Shown in pieces: positions 43,894 to 52,413 of a stretch of 64,000 nt of DNA. Origin of the DNA: Microbacterium indicum DSM 19969. Its GTDB lineage: Bacteria > Actinomycetota > Actinomycetes > Actinomycetales > Microbacteriaceae. The notes beneath the pieces are model-generated. The model had not been told where the DNA came from, did no database searches, and worked only from the letters and a program-made list of their open reading frames with translations. Position numbers and translations under genes: made by a program. The stretch is taken from NCBI RefSeq assembly GCF_000422385.1, contig NZ_AULR01000003.1, positions 186,001-250,000 on the forward strand. Direction: 5' to 3'. The stretch's first letter is position 1, and every line of letters begins with the position of its first letter.

Positions 43894-45473
43894 CCGAACC
43901 GATCCCCGGATCCGAACTGATCCCCGACGACCTCCTCGAGGCGATCCTCGGCTACGAGCGGGCGATCCTCGCGAACGACCTCGACGAGCTCGACCGCTGG
44001 TTCGTCGACGCCCCCGACACCCTGCGCGGCGACGAGGCGGGCCTGCTCGTCGGGCACGACGCGATCAGCGCCTTCCGCGGCCTGCGCGGGGGAGTGGCGG
44101 CGCGCGAGATCGAGCGGATCGAGTACCGTCCGATCACCGACGACACGGCCTACGTCGTCGCCGTCTCGCGCTTCCTCATCGGCGGGCGCGGCCTGCAGAC
44201 GCAGCTGTGGCGCCTGACCGACGACGGCTGGCGCATCGCCGCCGCCCACGTATCGGGCCGGCCGAAGGCGTTCAACCGCGCGATGTGGCGCACCGTCGGC
44301 GACCCCCTGTTCCAGGGTGCGTGGGACGGGCCGCTCGAGGGCATGACCGTCGCCGTCAAGGACCTCTTCGCGATCAAGGGATACCGGATCGGCGCCGGCA
44401 ATCCCACCTACGTCGACACCGTCGCGCCCGAGCCGCGCAGCGCGCCGGCCGTCAGCGACCTGCTGCGCGGCGGCGCCTCGCTGCGCGGCATCGCGCGCAC
44501 CGACGAGTTCGCCTACTCGATCGCGGGCGACAACGCTCACTACGGGACCCCGCCCAACGGTGCAGTCCCCGGGGCGCTGCCCGGAGGATCCTCCTCGGGC
44601 CCCGCGTCGGCCGTCGCGACGGGCCAGGCCGACATCGGCCTCGCGACCGACACCGCCGGATCCATCCGCGTCCCCGCCTCGTACCAGGGGCTCTGGGGCC
44701 TGCGCACGACGCACGGCCTCGTGCCGCGGGCCGGTCTCCTGCCGCTCGCGCAGTCGTTCGACACCGTCGGCTGGCTGACGCGCGACGGCGAGACCCTGCA
44801 GCGGGTCGCCGACTGGTGCCTGTCGTACGACGGATCCGACTCGACCGAGCGCGTGCTCGGCGAGGGCGGCGTCGATCTGCCGGGCCGCTTCCTCGTGCCG
44901 TCCGAGATCCTCGACGCGGCCGAGCCCGCGACGCGCGATGCGTTCGAGCGCCTCGTCGACGGGCTCGGGGCCGAGACGGTCGACATCGGCGATCTCGCGG
45001 GCTATCAGGAGCCCTTCCGCATCGTGCAGGGCGCCGAGGCCTGGCGCAACAACGGCGACTGGCTGCGCGAGCACCCGGGTTCCCTCGGTCCCGCCGTCGA
45101 GGCCCGCTTCCGCGACGCGTCGCGGATCACGGCCGACGACGAGAAGCGCGCCCGCGCCGAGCTCGCCGAGCTGGCCGAGCGCATCGGCCAGCTCCTCTCG
45201 GGCGCCCAGCTGATCTTCCCGACCGTGCCGGGCCCCGCGCCCATGCGCACGGCCGACGGCGCGCGGGTCGACGCCGTCCGCACCGCGACGCTCCGCATGA
45301 CGACCCCCGCCGCCGTCGCGGGGGCGCCCGCGCTCTCGATCCCCCTCCTCACCGTCCCGTCGCAGCTGCGCCCCGCCCCCGTCGGGGTGTGCGTCGTGTC
45401 GCGCGCCGAGACCGACATCGCCCTCGTCCGCCTCGGCCGCAGCCTGGCCGCAGATCTCGAAAGCCGCGCATGA
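43890..45473 (+). CDS. AtzH-like domain fused to an amidase-signature hydrolase
   Basis: 527 residues. Residues 12-125 form an AtzH/DUF3225 cone-fold domain (LLEAILGYERAILANDLDELDRWF, LQTQLWRLTDDGWRIAAAHVS). Residues 140-527 are an amidase-signature enzyme with Lys157 (MTVAVKDLF), cis-Ser235 (PGGSSSGPAS) and nucleophile Ser258 (ATDTAGSIR), so it should be active. In cyanuric acid degradation AtzH and the amidase AtzE act together on carboxylated ureas; here both are in one chain. Within a ureide operon the substrate may be oxalurate, allophanate or a related carboxy-urea. Overlaps both neighbours by 4 nt. Confidence 0.85.
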   Translation: MTEPIPGSELIPDDLLEAILGYERAILANDLDELDRWFVDAPDTLRGDEAGLLVGHDAISAFRGLRGGVAAREIERIEYRPITDDTAYVVAVSRFLIGGRGLQTQLWRLTDDGWRIAAAHVSGRPKAFNRAMWRTVGDPLFQGAWDGPLEGMTVAVKDLFAIKGYRIGAGNPTYVDTVAPEPRSAPAVSDLLRGGASLRGIARTDEFAYSIAGDNAHYGTPPNGAVPGALPGGSSSGPASAVATGQADIGLATDTAGSIRVPASYQGLWGLRTTHGLVPRAGLLPLAQSFDTVGWLTRDGETLQRVADWCLSYDGSDSTERVLGEGGVDLPGRFLVPSEILDAAEPATRDAFERLVDGLGAETVDIGDLAGYQEPFRIVQGAEAWRNNGDWLREHPGSLGPAVEARFRDASRITADDEKRARAELAELAERIGQLLSGAQLIFPTVPGPAPMRTADGARVDAVRTATLRMTTPAAVAGAPALSIPLLTVPSQLRPAPVGVCVVSRAETDIALVRLGRSLAADLESRA

Positions 45474-46696
45474 GCTCCATCGCCCCGCTCGATCCCCCCG
45501 CCCGCCTCCTCATGGGCCCCGGCCCGATCTCGGCGTACCCGAGCGTGCTCCGCGCGATGTCGTCGCCCCTCGTCGGGCAGTACGACCCCTTCATGACCGA
45601 TGCGATGGCCGATACGCAGCGGCTGTATCGCCAGGTGTGGGCGACGGAGAACGAGCAGACCTTCCTCGTCGACGGCACCTCGCGTGCGGGCATCGAGGCC
45701 GCGATCACGTCGCTCGTGCGCCCGGGCGAGCGCGTGCTCGTCCCCGTGTTCGGGCGGTTCGGGCACCTGCTCGCCGAGATCGCCGAGCGCGCCCTCGCCG
45801 AGGTCCACACGATCGAGGTCCCGTGGGGCCAGGTCGTGCCGGCCTCGGCGATCGAGGAGGCGATCGTGCGCGTCCGGCCGACGCTGCTCGCCCTCGTGCA
45901 GGGCGACACGTCGACGACGATGAACCAGCCGCTCGACGAGATCGGGGCGATCTGCGAGAAGCACGGCGTGCTCTTCTACTCCGACGCGACGGCGTCGCTC
46001 GGCGGCAACGACTTCGAGGCCGACGCGTGGGGCCTCGACGCCGCGACGGCGGGCCTGCAGAAGTGCCTCGGGGGGCCGAGCGGATCGAGCCCCATCACCC
46101 TCTCCGACCGAGCCGTCGAGGTGATCCGCTCGCGCGGGCGCGTCGAGGCGGGGATCCGCGAGGAGGGCGACGAGTCGGCGAGCGACTTCATCCGCACGAA
46201 CTACTTCGACCTCGGCATGATCATCGATTACTGGGGCCCGCGCCGCCTCAACCACCACACCGAGGCGACGAGCATGCTCTACGCCGCGCGCGAGGCGGCG
46301 GCGGTGCTGCTGAACGAGGGCCGCGACGCCGTGATCGCGCGCCACCGGCTCGCGGGCGACGCGATGCTGGCCGGCGTGCGCGGCCTCGGCCTCGGCGTCT
46401 TCGGCGACGTCGCGCACAAGATGAACAACGTCGTCGCGGTCGAGATCCCCGAGGGCCTCGCAGGCGACGCCGCGCGCCAGGCCATGCTCGACGACTTCGG
46501 CATCGAGATCGGCACCTCGTTCGGGCCGCTGCACGGGCGCGTGTGGCGCATCGGCACGATGGGATACAACGCGCGCCGCGACGCCGTCCTCACGACCCTC
46601 GCGGCGCTCGAGCATGTGCTGCGGCGCTTCGGCGCGAAGGTCCCACAGGGCGGCGGCGTGGAGGGCGCCCTCGACGTGTACGGGGCCGCCGTATGA
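45470..46696 (+). CDS. pucG: (S)-ureidoglycine-glyoxylate aminotransferase
   Basis: 408 residues, class-V PLP aminotransferase. LLMGPGPISAYPSVLRAMSS is the usual PucG/AGXT1 opening; LFYSDATASLGGNDFEADAW carries the cofactor Asp, and TAGLQKCLGGPSG the Schiff-base Lys. NYFDLGMIIDYWGPRRLNHHTE fits PucG better than serine-glyoxylate aminotransferases. It moves the amino group of ureidoglycine to glyoxylate, giving oxalurate and glycine. The linked allantoate amidohydrolase supplies the ureidoglycine; the amidases upstream may deal with oxalurate. Confidence 0.9.
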   Translation: MSSIAPLDPPARLLMGPGPISAYPSVLRAMSSPLVGQYDPFMTDAMADTQRLYRQVWATENEQTFLVDGTSRAGIEAAITSLVRPGERVLVPVFGRFGHLLAEIAERALAEVHTIEVPWGQVVPASAIEEAIVRVRPTLLALVQGDTSTTMNQPLDEIGAICEKHGVLFYSDATASLGGNDFEADAWGLDAATAGLQKCLGGPSGSSPITLSDRAVEVIRSRGRVEAGIREEGDESASDFIRTNYFDLGMIIDYWGPRRLNHHTEATSMLYAAREAAAVLLNEGRDAVIARHRLAGDAMLAGVRGLGLGVFGDVAHKMNNVVAVEIPEGLAGDAARQAMLDDFGIEIGTSFGPLHGRVWRIGTMGYNARRDAVLTTLAALEHVLRRFGAKVPQGGGVEGALDVYGAAV

Positions 46697-48009
46697 CGGC
46701 CGCTGCACCCGGGCGCCTCACGGGGATCCCTCCCGAGGCCTTCGCGACCGCGGCGCGGCGCATCATGGCGCGCTGCGACGAGCTGTCGCGCGTCTCGGCC
46801 GACGACGGATCCATCACCCGCGTCTACCTCTCGCCCGAGCACGCGCGCGTCAACCGGCTCGCGGCCGAGTGGATGCGCGAGGTCGGCATGACGACCCGCA
46901 TGGACGCCGCGGGCAACCAGCTGGGCCTCCTGCGCGCCGCTGAGAAGGACGCACCCGTCCTCATGCTCGGCTCGCACCTCGACACCGTGATCGACGCAGG
47001 CCGCTTCGACGGGATCCTCGGCGTGCTCATGGCGATCGAGACCGTGCGGCTGCTCCGCGTCCCGGGCGCGGAGCTCGGATCCTGGCGCAGCCCCTTCCCG
47101 TTCGGCATCGAGGTCGCGGCCTTCAGCGACGAGGAGGGCACGCGCTTCGGCAAGGCGCTCCTCGGATCGTCGGCCGTCGCGGGACAGTGGGACGAGTCGT
47201 GGTGGGATCTGACCGACGCCGACGGCATCACGGTGCGCGAGGCGTACCGCGAGTTCGGCCTCGACCCCGGCCGCATCGGCGAGGCGGCGCACACGAGCGA
47301 GCAGCTGGTCGGCTACCTCGAGGCCCACATCGAGCAGGGGCCCGAGCTCGACAGGCGTTCCGAGCCGCTCGCCGTCGTCTCGTCGATCGCGTCGGCCCGC
47401 CGGTTCCAGCTGTCGGTCGAGGGCGAGGCGCGCCACGCGGGCGGAACGCCCTACGACATGCGCCGCGACGCCCTCCTCGGGGCGAGCGAGGCGGCGCTCG
47501 CCGTCGAGCGGATCTGCTCGGCCGAGCACCACATCATCGGAACCGTCGGCCAGCTCGAGGCGTTCCCCGGCGCCGTCAACGTCGTGCCGGGCGAGGCGAA
47601 GTTCAGCCTCGATCTGCGCGGCGAGTACGACGAGAAGCGCGACGCCGTCTGGCAGCGGATCAGCCGCGACCTCGACGAGATCATGGGGCGCCGGCACCTG
47701 CGCTGGCGCGCCCGCGAGGTGCACCAGGCGCCCGCGCTGTTCTGCGACCCGCTCCTCCAGGACGTCATGGCGCAGGGCATCGGGTCGACGCTCCCGAAGG
47801 GATCCGCCGAGCCCGTCACGCTCTTCAGCCCCGCGGGGCACGACGGCATGACGATCGGATCCGTGACCCCCGTCGGCATGCTCTTCCTGCGCAACCCCGA
47901 CGGGATCAGCCATCACCCCGACGAGGCCGTCAGCGCGCCCGACGTCGCCCTCGGCCTGCGCGCGTTCGCCGAGGCCGTCGCGCACAGGGGCGCCGAGCCC
48001 GTCAGCTGA
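46693..48009 (+). CDS. allC: Allantoate amidohydrolase
   Basis: 438 residues, M20-family metal-dependent hydrolase. GSHLDTVIDAGRFDGILGVL, FSDEEGTRFGKALLGSSAV, EAHIEQGPELD and AGHDGMTIGSVTPVGMLFLRN supply the metal ligands and substrate loop. It cleaves allantoate to ureidoglycine, ammonia and carbon dioxide. ATG overlaps the pucG stop. An N-carbamoyl amino-acid hydrolase is the family alternative, but the operon leaves little doubt. Confidence 0.93.
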   Translation: MTAAAPGRLTGIPPEAFATAARRIMARCDELSRVSADDGSITRVYLSPEHARVNRLAAEWMREVGMTTRMDAAGNQLGLLRAAEKDAPVLMLGSHLDTVIDAGRFDGILGVLMAIETVRLLRVPGAELGSWRSPFPFGIEVAAFSDEEGTRFGKALLGSSAVAGQWDESWWDLTDADGITVREAYREFGLDPGRIGEAAHTSEQLVGYLEAHIEQGPELDRRSEPLAVVSSIASARRFQLSVEGEARHAGGTPYDMRRDALLGASEAALAVERICSAEHHIIGTVGQLEAFPGAVNVVPGEAKFSLDLRGEYDEKRDAVWQRISRDLDEIMGRRHLRWRAREVHQAPALFCDPLLQDVMAQGIGSTLPKGSAEPVTLFSPAGHDGMTIGSVTPVGMLFLRNPDGISHHPDEAVSAPDVALGLRAFAEAVAHRGAEPVS

Positions 48010-48055
48010 AGCCTCCGGCGCCTCCCACGCCGGATCCCACCCGAAGGAGATACCC

Positions 48056-49066
48056 ATGTCCTCTGACCTCGCGAGCTTCGTCGCCGGCCTGCCCAAGGCC
48101 GAGCTCCACCTGCACCTCGAGGGCACGCTCGAGCCCGAGCTCAAGTTCGCCCTCGCGGCGCGCAACGGGATCGAGCTGGCCGAGAAGACGGTCGAGGAGG
48201 TGCGCGCGACGTACGACTTCACCGACCTCACGAGCTTCCTCGCCGTCTACTACCCCGCGATGCAGGTGCTGCAGACGGCCGACGACTTCCACGACCTCGC
48301 GTGGGCGTACCTCGAGCGGGCGCACGCCGACGGCGTCGTGCACGTCGAGATGTTCTTCGACCCGCAGGCGCACACGAGCCGCGGCGTGCCGTTCGTCGAC
48401 GTCATCGGCGGCTACCGCCGGGCCGTCGTGCGGGCGGAGCGCGAGCTGGGCATCTCGGCCGAGCTGATCCTCTGCTTCCTGCGCGACTTCTCGGCCGAAC
48501 ACGCGATGTCGACGCTCATGGAGGCGCTGCCGTATCGCTCGTGGATCGTGGGCGTCGGCCTCGACTCCGACGAGCGCGACAACCCGCCGGCCAAGTTCCA
48601 GGCGGTGTTCGCGCGGGCGAAGCAGGAGGGCTTCCTCACGACGATGCACTGCGACATCGACCAGGTCGGGTCGATCGACAACATCCGGTCGGTCCTCGAC
48701 GAGATCGGCGTCGACCGCATCGACCACGGCACGAACATCGTCGAGGATCCGGCGCTCGTCGCGCTCGCGAAGGAGCGCGGGCTCGGGTTCACGACCTGCC
48801 CGATCTCGAACTCGTTCGTGACCGAGCAGATGAAATCGGACGAGATCGTCCAGCTGCTGCGCGAGGGGCTGCGGGTCACGGTCAACTCCGACGACCCGGC
48901 CTACTTCGGCGGCTACATCGCCGACAACTACGTCGCGCTCGCCGAGAAGGCGGGCCTCGACCGCGCCGACCTCGCGCAGCTGGCGATCAACTCGTTCGAG
49001 GCCTCCTGGCTCACCCCCGCCCGCCGCGCGGAGTACATCGCGCGAGTCCGCGAGTTCGCGGGCTGA
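48056..49066 (+). CDS. Adenine deaminase, adenosine-deaminase fold
   Basis: 336 residues with SD GAAGGAG. LPKAELHLHLEGTLEPELKFALAARN, VHVEMFFDPQAHTSRGVPF, MHCDIDQ, DHGTNIVEDP and VNSDDPAYFGGYIADNY give the full set of metal and catalytic residues. The FFDPQAHTSRGV stretch and the short length are those of the adenine-specific branch, not of adenosine deaminases. It makes hypoxanthine, which the xanthine dehydrogenase at 60-64 kb can oxidise. It starts 46 nt after allC and ends at a strong hairpin. Confidence 0.85.
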   Translation: MSSDLASFVAGLPKAELHLHLEGTLEPELKFALAARNGIELAEKTVEEVRATYDFTDLTSFLAVYYPAMQVLQTADDFHDLAWAYLERAHADGVVHVEMFFDPQAHTSRGVPFVDVIGGYRRAVVRAERELGISAELILCFLRDFSAEHAMSTLMEALPYRSWIVGVGLDSDERDNPPAKFQAVFARAKQEGFLTTMHCDIDQVGSIDNIRSVLDEIGVDRIDHGTNIVEDPALVALAKERGLGFTTCPISNSFVTEQMKSDEIVQLLREGLRVTVNSDDPAYFGGYIADNYVALAEKAGLDRADLAQLAINSFEASWLTPARRAEYIARVREFAG

Positions 49067-49105
49067 TCCTCTCGGCGAGCGACCGTCTGCCGCTCGCGTG
49101 CCGCA

Positions 49106-49153
49106 CACCCGCGGCGCCCGGCCCTCTCGGAAGGGAGCCGGGCGCCGCGGGTG
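49106..49153. terminator. Bidirectional stem-loop between convergent genes
   Basis: Perfect 17-bp arms (49106-49122 and 49137-49153) with a 14-nt loop, between the stops of the adenine deaminase gene (plus) and the dockerin-amidase gene (minus). Confidence 0.8.
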
Positions 49154-49160
49154 CGATGCG

Positions 49161-50984
49161 TCAGCCGAGCGGGCCGTACAGCTCGGGGCTCGTGCGCCCC
49201 GGCTGCGCCTGCTCGAGCGCGTAGGCGAGGCCCAGCAGGGTGCCCTCGTCATAGTCGCGGCCGAGCAGTTCGACGTTGACGCCGGCGCCCTCGATCGTGT
49301 CGTCCGCTGCGGTCGCGGTGCCCATCGGAACGGTCACGGCCGGCATGCCCGTGTTGGGGCTGAGGCGCATGTTCCAGTTCCACGTCCCGTACGGGGTTCC
49401 CGAGGGGTAAGCGATCGCATCGAGGTCGTCGTCGTCGAGGACGCCCTGCATGAGCTCGGCTCCCGCCGCCAGCTGCGCCGTGTGCGTGCCGTTCTCGCCG
49501 GCCCACGCCTCGTACTCCTCATCGGTGACGGCGGCGCGCGTGCGGTAGGTGTCCGCGCGGCTCGTCACGAAGTGACCGGACTCGAGGATCTCGTCGAGCG
49601 TGCGATCCGCGACCGCGTCCGACAGGTGCGCGTCGGCGTATGCGGCGAGGTCGTGGCTGAACTCTGCGGTGGATCCGCTCGGCTCGGCGAGGACCTGCTC
49701 GAAGCCCTCGGGCTCGTCGAGCTCGACGACCGTCGCGCCTTGCGCCTCGAGCGTTGCGACCGTCTCGTTCCACAGGCGCGTCGTCGTCGCGTCATCGGGC
49801 AGCATCGATGCGAAGTAGCCGATCCGCGCCCCGTCGAGGGCGTCGGCGTCGAGCGACTCGGTGTACGACTCGGGGACGTGCCCCGCCTGCGTCGCGGTTG
49901 CGGGATCCGCGTCGTCGACGCCCGTCACGGCGTCGAGCGCGAGCGCCGCGTCCATGACGGTGCGCGCCAAGGGGCCGCCGGTGTCCTGGCTCAGCGCGAG
50001 CGGCACGATGCCGTCGCGGCTCGTCAGCCCGACGGTCGGGCGCACACCGACGAGCTGGTTGTATGTCGAGGGCACGCGGATCGAGCCGCCCGTGTCGGTG
50101 CCGAACCCGATCCCCGCGAGGTTCGCGGCGATCGCTGCGCCGGTTCCGCCCGAGGAGCCGCCGGCGGTCTGCGAGGTGGTGTACGGGCTCGCGACGAGGA
50201 GGGTGTCGCCGGCCTCGGATCCGGCCGAGAACTCCGAGACGAATCCGTACGCGAACTCGTCGAGGCTGGCCTTCGCCAGGATCACGGCGCCCGCATCACG
50301 CATGCCCGCGACCATCGTCGCGTCGTCCGCGGTCTGGTTGTCCTCCCAGCAGCCGCAGCCCGCGGTGGTCGGCATGTCTGCGGTGTCGTAGTTGTCCTTG
50401 ACGGCGATCGGGATGCCGAGGAGCGCGCTCGTCATGCCGTTCTCGGCGCGTTCCGCGTCGGCGGCGGCCGCCTCGTCGAGCGCCTCGTCGCTCACGGCGA
50501 TGATCGAGTTCAGCGGCCGACCGTCGTCGGATCCGTCGACGGTCGTCCGGTCGTACTCCGCGATGCGGTCGAGGTAGTGCTGGGTGATCTCGACGGAGGT
50601 CGTCACGCCGGCGTTCATCGCGGCCTGCATGTCGGCGGCGGTCGCCTCGACGAGCTCGAAGGGGCCGTCGTCGTAGACCATGCGCGAGGAGACCTCGGCG
50701 AGATCGGCGATCGTGATGGCGCCGTCGCCGTCGGCGTCCGCTTCGGGGATCCATCCCTCGTTGCCCTGGGTCGTGCCGAGCGCATCGGCGACGACCTGCA
50801 GATCGTCCTCGGTGACGGCGCGATCGCCCGTCAGATCGAGCTCGGTGTAGAACGGTGCGAGGAACGCTGGGGTCGCCGTCTGGGTCTCCTCGGCGGCCGC
50901 GGGAACGGCGACGGCGAGCCCGCCGACGAGCGCGGCGCCGGCGGATGCGGCGATCAGGCGTCGGGTGCGTGCGCGGAGAGTCAT
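49161..50984 (-). CDS. Secreted amidase with N-terminal dockerin domain
   Basis: 607 residues. Signal peptide 1-31 (RARTRRLIAASAGAALVGG, cleavage near AAA-EE). Residues 46-105 form a type I dockerin with two calcium loops: DLTGDRAVTEDDLQVV and DADGDGAITIADLAEV. Residues 112-607 are an amidase-signature domain with Lys196 (IPIAVKDNYD), cis-Ser278 (AGGSSGGTG) and nucleophile Ser301 (GTDTGGSIR). It is exported and should dock to the cohesin protein encoded just upstream, whose stop overlaps its ATG. Substrate unknown: an extracellular amide or peptide amide. No cellulosome genes are nearby. Confidence 0.9.
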   Translation of the reverse strand: MTLRARTRRLIAASAGAALVGGLAVAVPAAAEETQTATPAFLAPFYTELDLTGDRAVTEDDLQVVADALGTTQGNEGWIPEADADGDGAITIADLAEVSSRMVYDDGPFELVEATAADMQAAMNAGVTTSVEITQHYLDRIAEYDRTTVDGSDDGRPLNSIIAVSDEALDEAAAADAERAENGMTSALLGIPIAVKDNYDTADMPTTAGCGCWEDNQTADDATMVAGMRDAGAVILAKASLDEFAYGFVSEFSAGSEAGDTLLVASPYTTSQTAGGSSGGTGAAIAANLAGIGFGTDTGGSIRVPSTYNQLVGVRPTVGLTSRDGIVPLALSQDTGGPLARTVMDAALALDAVTGVDDADPATATQAGHVPESYTESLDADALDGARIGYFASMLPDDATTTRLWNETVATLEAQGATVVELDEPEGFEQVLAEPSGSTAEFSHDLAAYADAHLSDAVADRTLDEILESGHFVTSRADTYRTRAAVTDEEYEAWAGENGTHTAQLAAGAELMQGVLDDDDLDAIAYPSGTPYGTWNWNMRLSPNTGMPAVTVPMGTATAADDTIEGAGVNVELLGRDYDEGTLLGLAYALEQAQPGRTSPELYGPLG

Positions 50985-51721
50985 GCGCGAGATCCCTTCC
51001 GGCGGGCGATGAGGAGTCCGCCCCCCGCGATCGCGGCGATGGCGAGCGCGGCGCCCACGGGCGCCAGCCAGGAGACTGCGGTCCCCGTGGCGGTGAGGTC
51101 GTCGTCGGAGGCCGCGGCTGTGGGCGCGGGAGTCGACGAAGCCGAGGGCACGGGGCTGGCGGGCGTCGTCGCGGCGGCGGGCGGCGTCGCCGAAGAGGTC
51201 GCGGCCGGAGAGGGAACGGTCTCGGCGGCGATCGTGGTGGCCGCGGGATCCGCCGCGAGGTCGATCGTCGCGCCGTCGGACCCGACGATCTCGCCGCTCG
51301 TGAGGGCGAACGAGGCGGACCCGGTGGCGGTCGCCTCGAAGGTCAGGGTCACGAGGTCGATGTCGCCCGTGAGCGCGGGGGAGGTTCCGAGGCGGGTGCT
51401 CGCGATCGAGATGGCGGCGTCGGACGCGGTCGCTGACGCGAACCCGCCCGCGGGGGCCGTCGCGCTGTCGTCGATGTACGTCACGACGGCGGGATCGAAG
51501 CTCACGGCGAGGTCGTGCGCGAACGCGTCACCGGCCGACGACGCGGCGACGGTGACATCGAAGGTGTCGCCGACCGACACCTCGGACGGGGCTTCGACGA
51601 CGACCCCGGAGGTCGTCGGCGCAGCCCACGCTGCGGGCGCGAACACGAGCGAGGCGCCGACGGCGAGGCACGCCGCAGGCGTCGCGACGAGCGCGCGGGA
51701 GAGATGGGGGGAGAGCGGCAT
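50981..51721 (-). CDS. Cell-wall anchored cohesin-domain protein
   Basis: 246 residues. Signal peptide to about 34 (ACLAVGASLVFAPAAWA). Residues 35-165 are a cohesin module: VVVEAPSEVSVGDTFDVTV, HDLAVSFDPAVVTYIDD, DLVTLTFEATATGSASFALT. Then a Pro/Ala/Ser/Thr-rich linker (168-206), a sortase-like LTATG at 209-213, one membrane helix and the tail RRKGSRA, i.e. a C-terminal wall-sorting or membrane anchor. It is co-transcribed with the dockerin-amidase (ATGA overlap), so it most likely holds that enzyme at the cell surface. Confidence 0.88.
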   Translation of the reverse strand: MPLSPHLSRALVATPAACLAVGASLVFAPAAWAAPTTSGVVVEAPSEVSVGDTFDVTVAASSAGDAFAHDLAVSFDPAVVTYIDDSATAPAGGFASATASDAAISIASTRLGTSPALTGDIDLVTLTFEATATGSASFALTSGEIVGSDGATIDLAADPAATTIAAETVPSPAATSSATPPAAATTPASPVPSASSTPAPTAAASDDDLTATGTAVSWLAPVGAALAIAAIAGGGLLIARRKGSRA

Positions 51722-51756
51722 TCAGCTGCTGCCTTTCTGGGGGAGGGGGAATCCTC

Positions 51757-51788
51757 AGAGTGGCAACGCGTTGTTTCGCAGTCGTTAA
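51757..51788 (-). promoter_or_regulatory. GlnR-like box before the cohesin/dockerin operon
   Basis: On the minus strand: TTAAC (51788-51784), 6 nt, GAAAC (51777-51773), 10 nt, CACTCT (51762-51757) at the -10 position. The geometry is that of the urate and allantoin promoters, though the first base of the -10 is C rather than T. Confidence 0.5.
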
Positions 51789-51822
51789 ACGCCCGGTCCG
51801 CGCCGACGCCGCCTGACCCGAA

Positions 51823-51883
51823 GTCTCCATTTCTCCGTGTTTTCCCCACGCGAGCGATGGGGAAAACACGGAGAAATGGAGAC
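51823..51883. repeat. Perfect 26-bp inverted repeat
   Basis: Arms 51823-51848 and 51858-51883 are exact reverse complements, separated by 9 nt (CGCGAGCGA). The arm begins GTCTCCATTTCTCC and is much lower in GC than its surroundings. It lies between divergently transcribed genes, where a terminator would have no obvious use. It looks like a mobile palindromic element (REP or MITE type) or a cruciform-forming regulatory site. Confidence 0.9.
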
Positions 51884-51939
51884 CTGGGAGGCGGGGCGCG
51901 AGAGGATCGGATCACCGTCAGATCCGAGAAGGAGCAGTC

Positions 51940-52386
51940 ATGGCATTCCCCGGAACGATCACCGTCACGTCGCCCGACTTCGCGAGCGGCGACCTCATCC
52001 CCTACGAGTTCAGCGCCGACGGCGGGAGCCAGACTCCCCTCATCGAGGTGAGCGGGGTCCCGAGCGAGGCCGTCGAGCTCGCGCTCATCTCGCACGACCC
52101 CGACGCCCCGCTCCCGTTCGGGTTCACGCACTGGACGATCTTCGGGATCCCCGCCGACGCCGCGCGGATCACGAAGGAGAGCGGCCGGCAGGGCGTCACG
52201 AGCACGGGTCGGCCCGGCTACTACGGCCCGCAGCCGCCCGTCGGGCACGGCGATCACCACTACTACTTCTGGGTGTACGCGCTCGCGCGCCCCGTCGAGG
52301 GGGAGCCCACGCGCGAGGAGTTCCTCACGCAGTACGCCGACGCGATCCTCGAGCAGAACCGGCTCGTCGGCCGCTACTCCCGCTGA
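51940..52386 (+). CDS. YbhB/YbcL family PEBP-like protein
   Basis: 148 residues, SD GAAGGAG. The PEBP fold is shown by GDLIPYEFSADGGSQTP, LALISHDPDAPLPFGFTHW (the conserved DPDxP and HW anion-binding residues) and GPQPPVGHGDHHYYFWVYAL. Cytoplasmic; members bind small phosphate-like ligands and their bacterial function is not settled. Stands between the 26-bp palindrome and the CoA-transferase gene, 27 bp apart, but the latter has its own leaderless -10. Confidence 0.92.
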   Translation: MAFPGTITVTSPDFASGDLIPYEFSADGGSQTPLIEVSGVPSEAVELALISHDPDAPLPFGFTHWTIFGIPADAARITKESGRQGVTSTGRPGYYGPQPPVGHGDHHYYFWVYALARPVEGEPTREEFLTQYADAILEQNRLVGRYSR

Positions 52387-52413
52387 TCGCGCGCGGCGCG
52401 TACCGTGAGCGCC

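Noticed and set aside
48056..49066. Adenosine deaminase
   Set aside because: The FFDPQAHTSRGV segment and length match the adenine-specific branch better, though assay would decide.
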